A DNA stretch of 64,000 nucleotides from Streptosporangium amethystogenes (lineage in GTDB: Bacteria > Actinomycetota > Actinomycetes > Streptosporangiales > Streptosporangiaceae): assembly GCF_000721075.1 (NCBI RefSeq), contig NZ_JOEQ01000007.1, positions 229,764-293,763 of the forward strand, read 5' to 3'. Positions 61,784 to 64,000 of this stretch are shown in pieces (the first letter of the stretch is position 1; the number at the start of each line of letters is the position of its first letter). The notes beneath the pieces are model-generated. The model made no database searches. It worked only from the letters and a program-made list of their open reading frames with translations, and was not told where the DNA came from. A program made the position numbers and the translations under genes.

Positions 61784-63349
61784 ATGGTGACCGTCGCCGA
61801 CCGCCCTCGCCTGGACGTGCCTCCGCCCGACCGGGTCACTCGCCTGCGGGCGTTCCTGCACCGGCATCGCCTCTTCGTGGCCGCCCTCGTGCTGGCATTC
61901 CTGCTGCGTGTGGTCACCATGCTCGGCTATGGCCCGGCCCTGTGGTTCAACGACTCCTACGAGTACGTCTCCGGGGCGGTGAACCCCGACCGGCCCAGTG
62001 CGCTGCGCCCGAACGGCTACTCGTTTCTGCTCCTGGCGCTGCGGCCGCTGCACAGCTTCGGTCTGGTGGTCTTCGTACAGCACCTGATGGGCCTGGGCAT
62101 CGCGGTGCTGATCTACACCCTGTTGCGCGGCAGGTTCGGCCTGCCCGGCTGGGGGGCGACGCTGGCCGCGGTGCCGGTGCTGTTCGACGCCTACCAGATC
62201 CAGCTCGAACACCTGGTCATGTCCGACGCGATGTTCATGCTGCTGGTCGTGGCCGTGATCACGCTGGTGCTCTGGCACCGGCGGATGTCCTGGCGGATCG
62301 GCGCGGTGATCGGGCTGCTGCTGGCCCTCACCGCGCTCACCCGGTCGATCGGCCTGCCGATCCTCGCGCTGGTCGTGGCCTATCTGCTGATCAAGCGCAC
62401 GGCCTGGAAGACGATCGCGGCGATGATCACCGCGTGCGCGCTCCCCGTGGTCGGCTACATGGCCTGGTTCGCCTCCGCGCACGGCAACTTCGCGATGACC
62501 AACAGCGACGGGGCGATCCTCTACATGCGGACGGCGCTCTTCGCCGACTGCGAGAAGATGCGGGTCGACCCCCGCGAGGAGCTGGAGCTGGCGCTGCTGT
62601 GCATCAGCGCGCCGCCGGGCCAGCGCGGCTTCTCCGGGCAGAAGTACCTCTGGTGGGCGCAGAACGGCCAGCGCTTCCACGCCTTCGGGGTGGGCAGCAC
62701 GTTCACCCCGGAGACGAACAAGACGGCGAGCGCGTTCGCCCAGCGGGCCATCCTGTCCCAGCCGCTCGACTATCTGAGCCTGGTGGCCGGCGACTTCTTC
62801 CGCGCCTTCCACTGGGACCGGCCGCGCTTCCCGGATTTCAACACCTACCGGCAGTACGAGTTCCTGCCGGAGAACAAGATCCTCCCGGCCTGGTCGTCGT
62901 ACCGGGGCAACACCGACACCGACGCGCAGAAGTACGATCCGGGCCTGCGGACCGCGCCGATCCAGGGCAAGCTTCGCGTGATCGGTACCGACGTCCACGA
63001 CCCGTGGGCGGGCTTCATGCAGGGCTACCAGCGGATCGTCCGGCTGCCCGGCCTCGTGATCGGCGTGCTGCTGCTGATCGGCCTGGCCGGGGTGGCGGTG
63101 CGCTGGCGCAGGCTGGGCGGCCCCGTGCTGCTGCCGTGGCTGGGCGCCTTCGGCCTCATCCTGGCCCCGGCCGCGACCGCCGAGTTCGACTACCGCTACC
63201 TGCTGCCCGCGGTGCCACTGGCCTGCCTGGCGGCCGCGATCTCGCTGCGCCACGGGCTCTCCCGGCCCGCCGCGCCCGGCACACCTGCCGCGCCCGTCAC
63301 GCCCAGCTCCGGAACAGCATCCGCGCCCACCACTGGGAGTGCGGGATGA
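61784..63349 (+). CDS. polytopic membrane protein, GT-C glycosyltransferase-like
   Basis: Protein of 521 aa with about ten hydrophobic helices. After the first helix (LFVAALVLAFLLRVVTML) comes a loop with FNDSYEYVSGAVNPDRPSALRPNGYSFLL, whose acidic residue after helix 1 is typical of GT-C enzymes using polyprenyl-phosphate sugars. The pattern LEHLVMSDAMFMLLVVAV and LTALTRSIGLPILAL (ArnT/PMT-like helices) supports this. A large extracytoplasmic domain spans residues ~250-420. It is divergent from a GT2 gene that could make its donor. The acceptor is unknown. Confidence 0.82.
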   Translation: MVTVADRPRLDVPPPDRVTRLRAFLHRHRLFVAALVLAFLLRVVTMLGYGPALWFNDSYEYVSGAVNPDRPSALRPNGYSFLLLALRPLHSFGLVVFVQHLMGLGIAVLIYTLLRGRFGLPGWGATLAAVPVLFDAYQIQLEHLVMSDAMFMLLVVAVITLVLWHRRMSWRIGAVIGLLLALTALTRSIGLPILALVVAYLLIKRTAWKTIAAMITACALPVVGYMAWFASAHGNFAMTNSDGAILYMRTALFADCEKMRVDPREELELALLCISAPPGQRGFSGQKYLWWAQNGQRFHAFGVGSTFTPETNKTASAFAQRAILSQPLDYLSLVAGDFFRAFHWDRPRFPDFNTYRQYEFLPENKILPAWSSYRGNTDTDAQKYDPGLRTAPIQGKLRVIGTDVHDPWAGFMQGYQRIVRLPGLVIGVLLLIGLAGVAVRWRRLGGPVLLPWLGAFGLILAPAATAEFDYRYLLPAVPLACLAAAISLRHGLSRPAAPGTPAAPVTPSSGTASAPTTGSAG

Positions 63350-64000
63350 CCTCGGCCGCCAGCACCGGGAGGAGCCACCAGAAGTTGACCAGCGCCAGCA
63401 GGGTGAAGGCCCCGACGACCGCGGCCCCGAGCGCCCTGCGGTTGGGCGCGGCGTCGGCCCGCCCGATGATCAGCCCGGCCACCATGGTCAGCGCGAGGAT
63501 CATGAAGGGGACCATGGCGATCGCGTAGAACAGGTACATGGTCCGGTTGTCGGCGAGGGCGTAGTAGAACCAGGGGAGCCAGCCCGCGGCGTAGCCGAGG
63601 AGTACGGCCCCGGCCCGCCAGTCGCGGGTGGCGACGTACCAGGCGACCATGGCGATGAGGGGTAGGTGTGCCCCTCGCTCAACCCGGTGTGGAAGCTCAG
63701 CACCTGGAAGTGGTAGCTCAGCCAGGAGCGGAAGGAGTCGAAGACGAAGAACACCGGGCCCTGCGAGGTCGCCTGCGCCCAGTTGCGGCCCCAGCCGAGC
63801 GACGAGGCGAACCAGCCGGTCCAGGAGGCGATGTAGGTGAGGGCCGGCAGCAGGCCCAGCGCCGACACCGCGCCGGTCAGGTCCTGGTTGAACGCTCCCC
63901 GGTACGGTCTGCGCAGGCCGATGGCCCGGCGGGCTCCGGCGTCCCAGACCAGGGACATGACCGCGAACGCGACGAGGAAGAAGATCCCCGACCACTTGAC
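63297..64000 (-). pseudogene. protein O-mannosyltransferase homologue, frameshifted, 5' end outside window
   Basis: From the window edge one frame reads VKWSGIFFLVAFAVMSLVWD ... LTYIASWTGWFASSLGW ... SYHFQVLSFHTGLSEGHTYP, typical of actinobacterial PMT (GT39). At about 63655-63661 the homology moves to another frame: PLIAMVAWYVATRDWRAGAV ... AGWLPWFYYALADNRTMYLFY ... LVNFWWLLPVLAAEVIPHSQW, ending MLFRSWA at 63297. From memory of the family, roughly 45-50 residues between these segments are missing. An out-of-frame deletion (or a sequencing error) therefore breaks the gene. An intact product would mannosylate exported proteins on the outer membrane face. Its end overlaps the convergent gene by 53 bases. 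Confidence 0.75.

Overview
The window is about 70% G+C DNA from an actinomycete. GTG starts, ATGA/GTGA start-stop overlaps, a DUF501 protein, F420/PPOX-type and CYTH-CHAD proteins, and the conserved runs mfd-(SurA-like)-mazG-eno-divIC-DUF501-ppx, glmU-prs-rplY-pth and metG-tatD...ksgA-ispE-ABC-F all point to the filamentous actinobacteria, most likely Streptosporangiales. This is inferred from gene content and the genus is not determined. Nearly all the DNA is coding. There is no prophage, transposase, CRISPR array or rRNA operon. || LAYOUT. 1-9 kb: end of an unknown protein, thiolase, PPOX protein, DUF4287 protein, Bax-inhibitor-1 membrane protein, HxlR regulator, an unusual class-I tRNA with a UAA anticodon, NDH-2, family-5 uracil-DNA glycosylase and a secreted Cys-bracketed repeat protein. 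8.1-17.1 kb: leftward housekeeping block ppx, DUF501, divIC, eno, mazG, SurA-like lipoprotein, mfd. 17.5-36 kb: accessory region for a surface polysaccharide. It contains a Wzz-like protein, Wzy-like polymerase/ligase, kinase-like protein, three sulfotransferases, Wzx-like flippase, GT2 and WecB/TagA glycosyltransferases, a polyprenyl-phosphate priming transferase and a GH26-like enzyme, together with APS kinase (CysC), CysD, CysN and the PAP phosphatase CysQ. 36-41.5 kb: exonuclease, pth, rplY, prs, glmU, tRNA-Gln. 41.7-50.2 kb: fatty-acid desaturase, TetR regulator with a long charged helix, polyphosphate genes (ppk1, MutT1-like, CYTH-CHAD), a methyltransferase and MarR pair. 50.2-64 kb: ABC-F, ispE, ksgA, a Ser/Thr kinase coupled to an FG-GAP protein, tatD, metG, GT2, a polytopic membrane protein and a frameshifted protein O-mannosyltransferase running off the end. 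|| HOW IT FITS TOGETHER. The strongest system-level reading is a sulfated exopolysaccharide locus that carries its own supply of PAPS (CysD/CysN make APS, CysC makes PAPS), its own sulfotransferases, and removal of the PAP by-product (CysQ). The priming glycosyltransferase gene overlaps cysQ, and cysD and cysN follow in the same operon. || The second strong signal is non-coding. Five intergenic regions (about 11.7, 17.3, 36.8, 38.5 and 42.9 kb) hold copies of a modular repeat family, all in the same orientation. It has a fixed loop, a terminal hairpin, and a central stem whose two arms change together between copies. I could not assign it to a known class.
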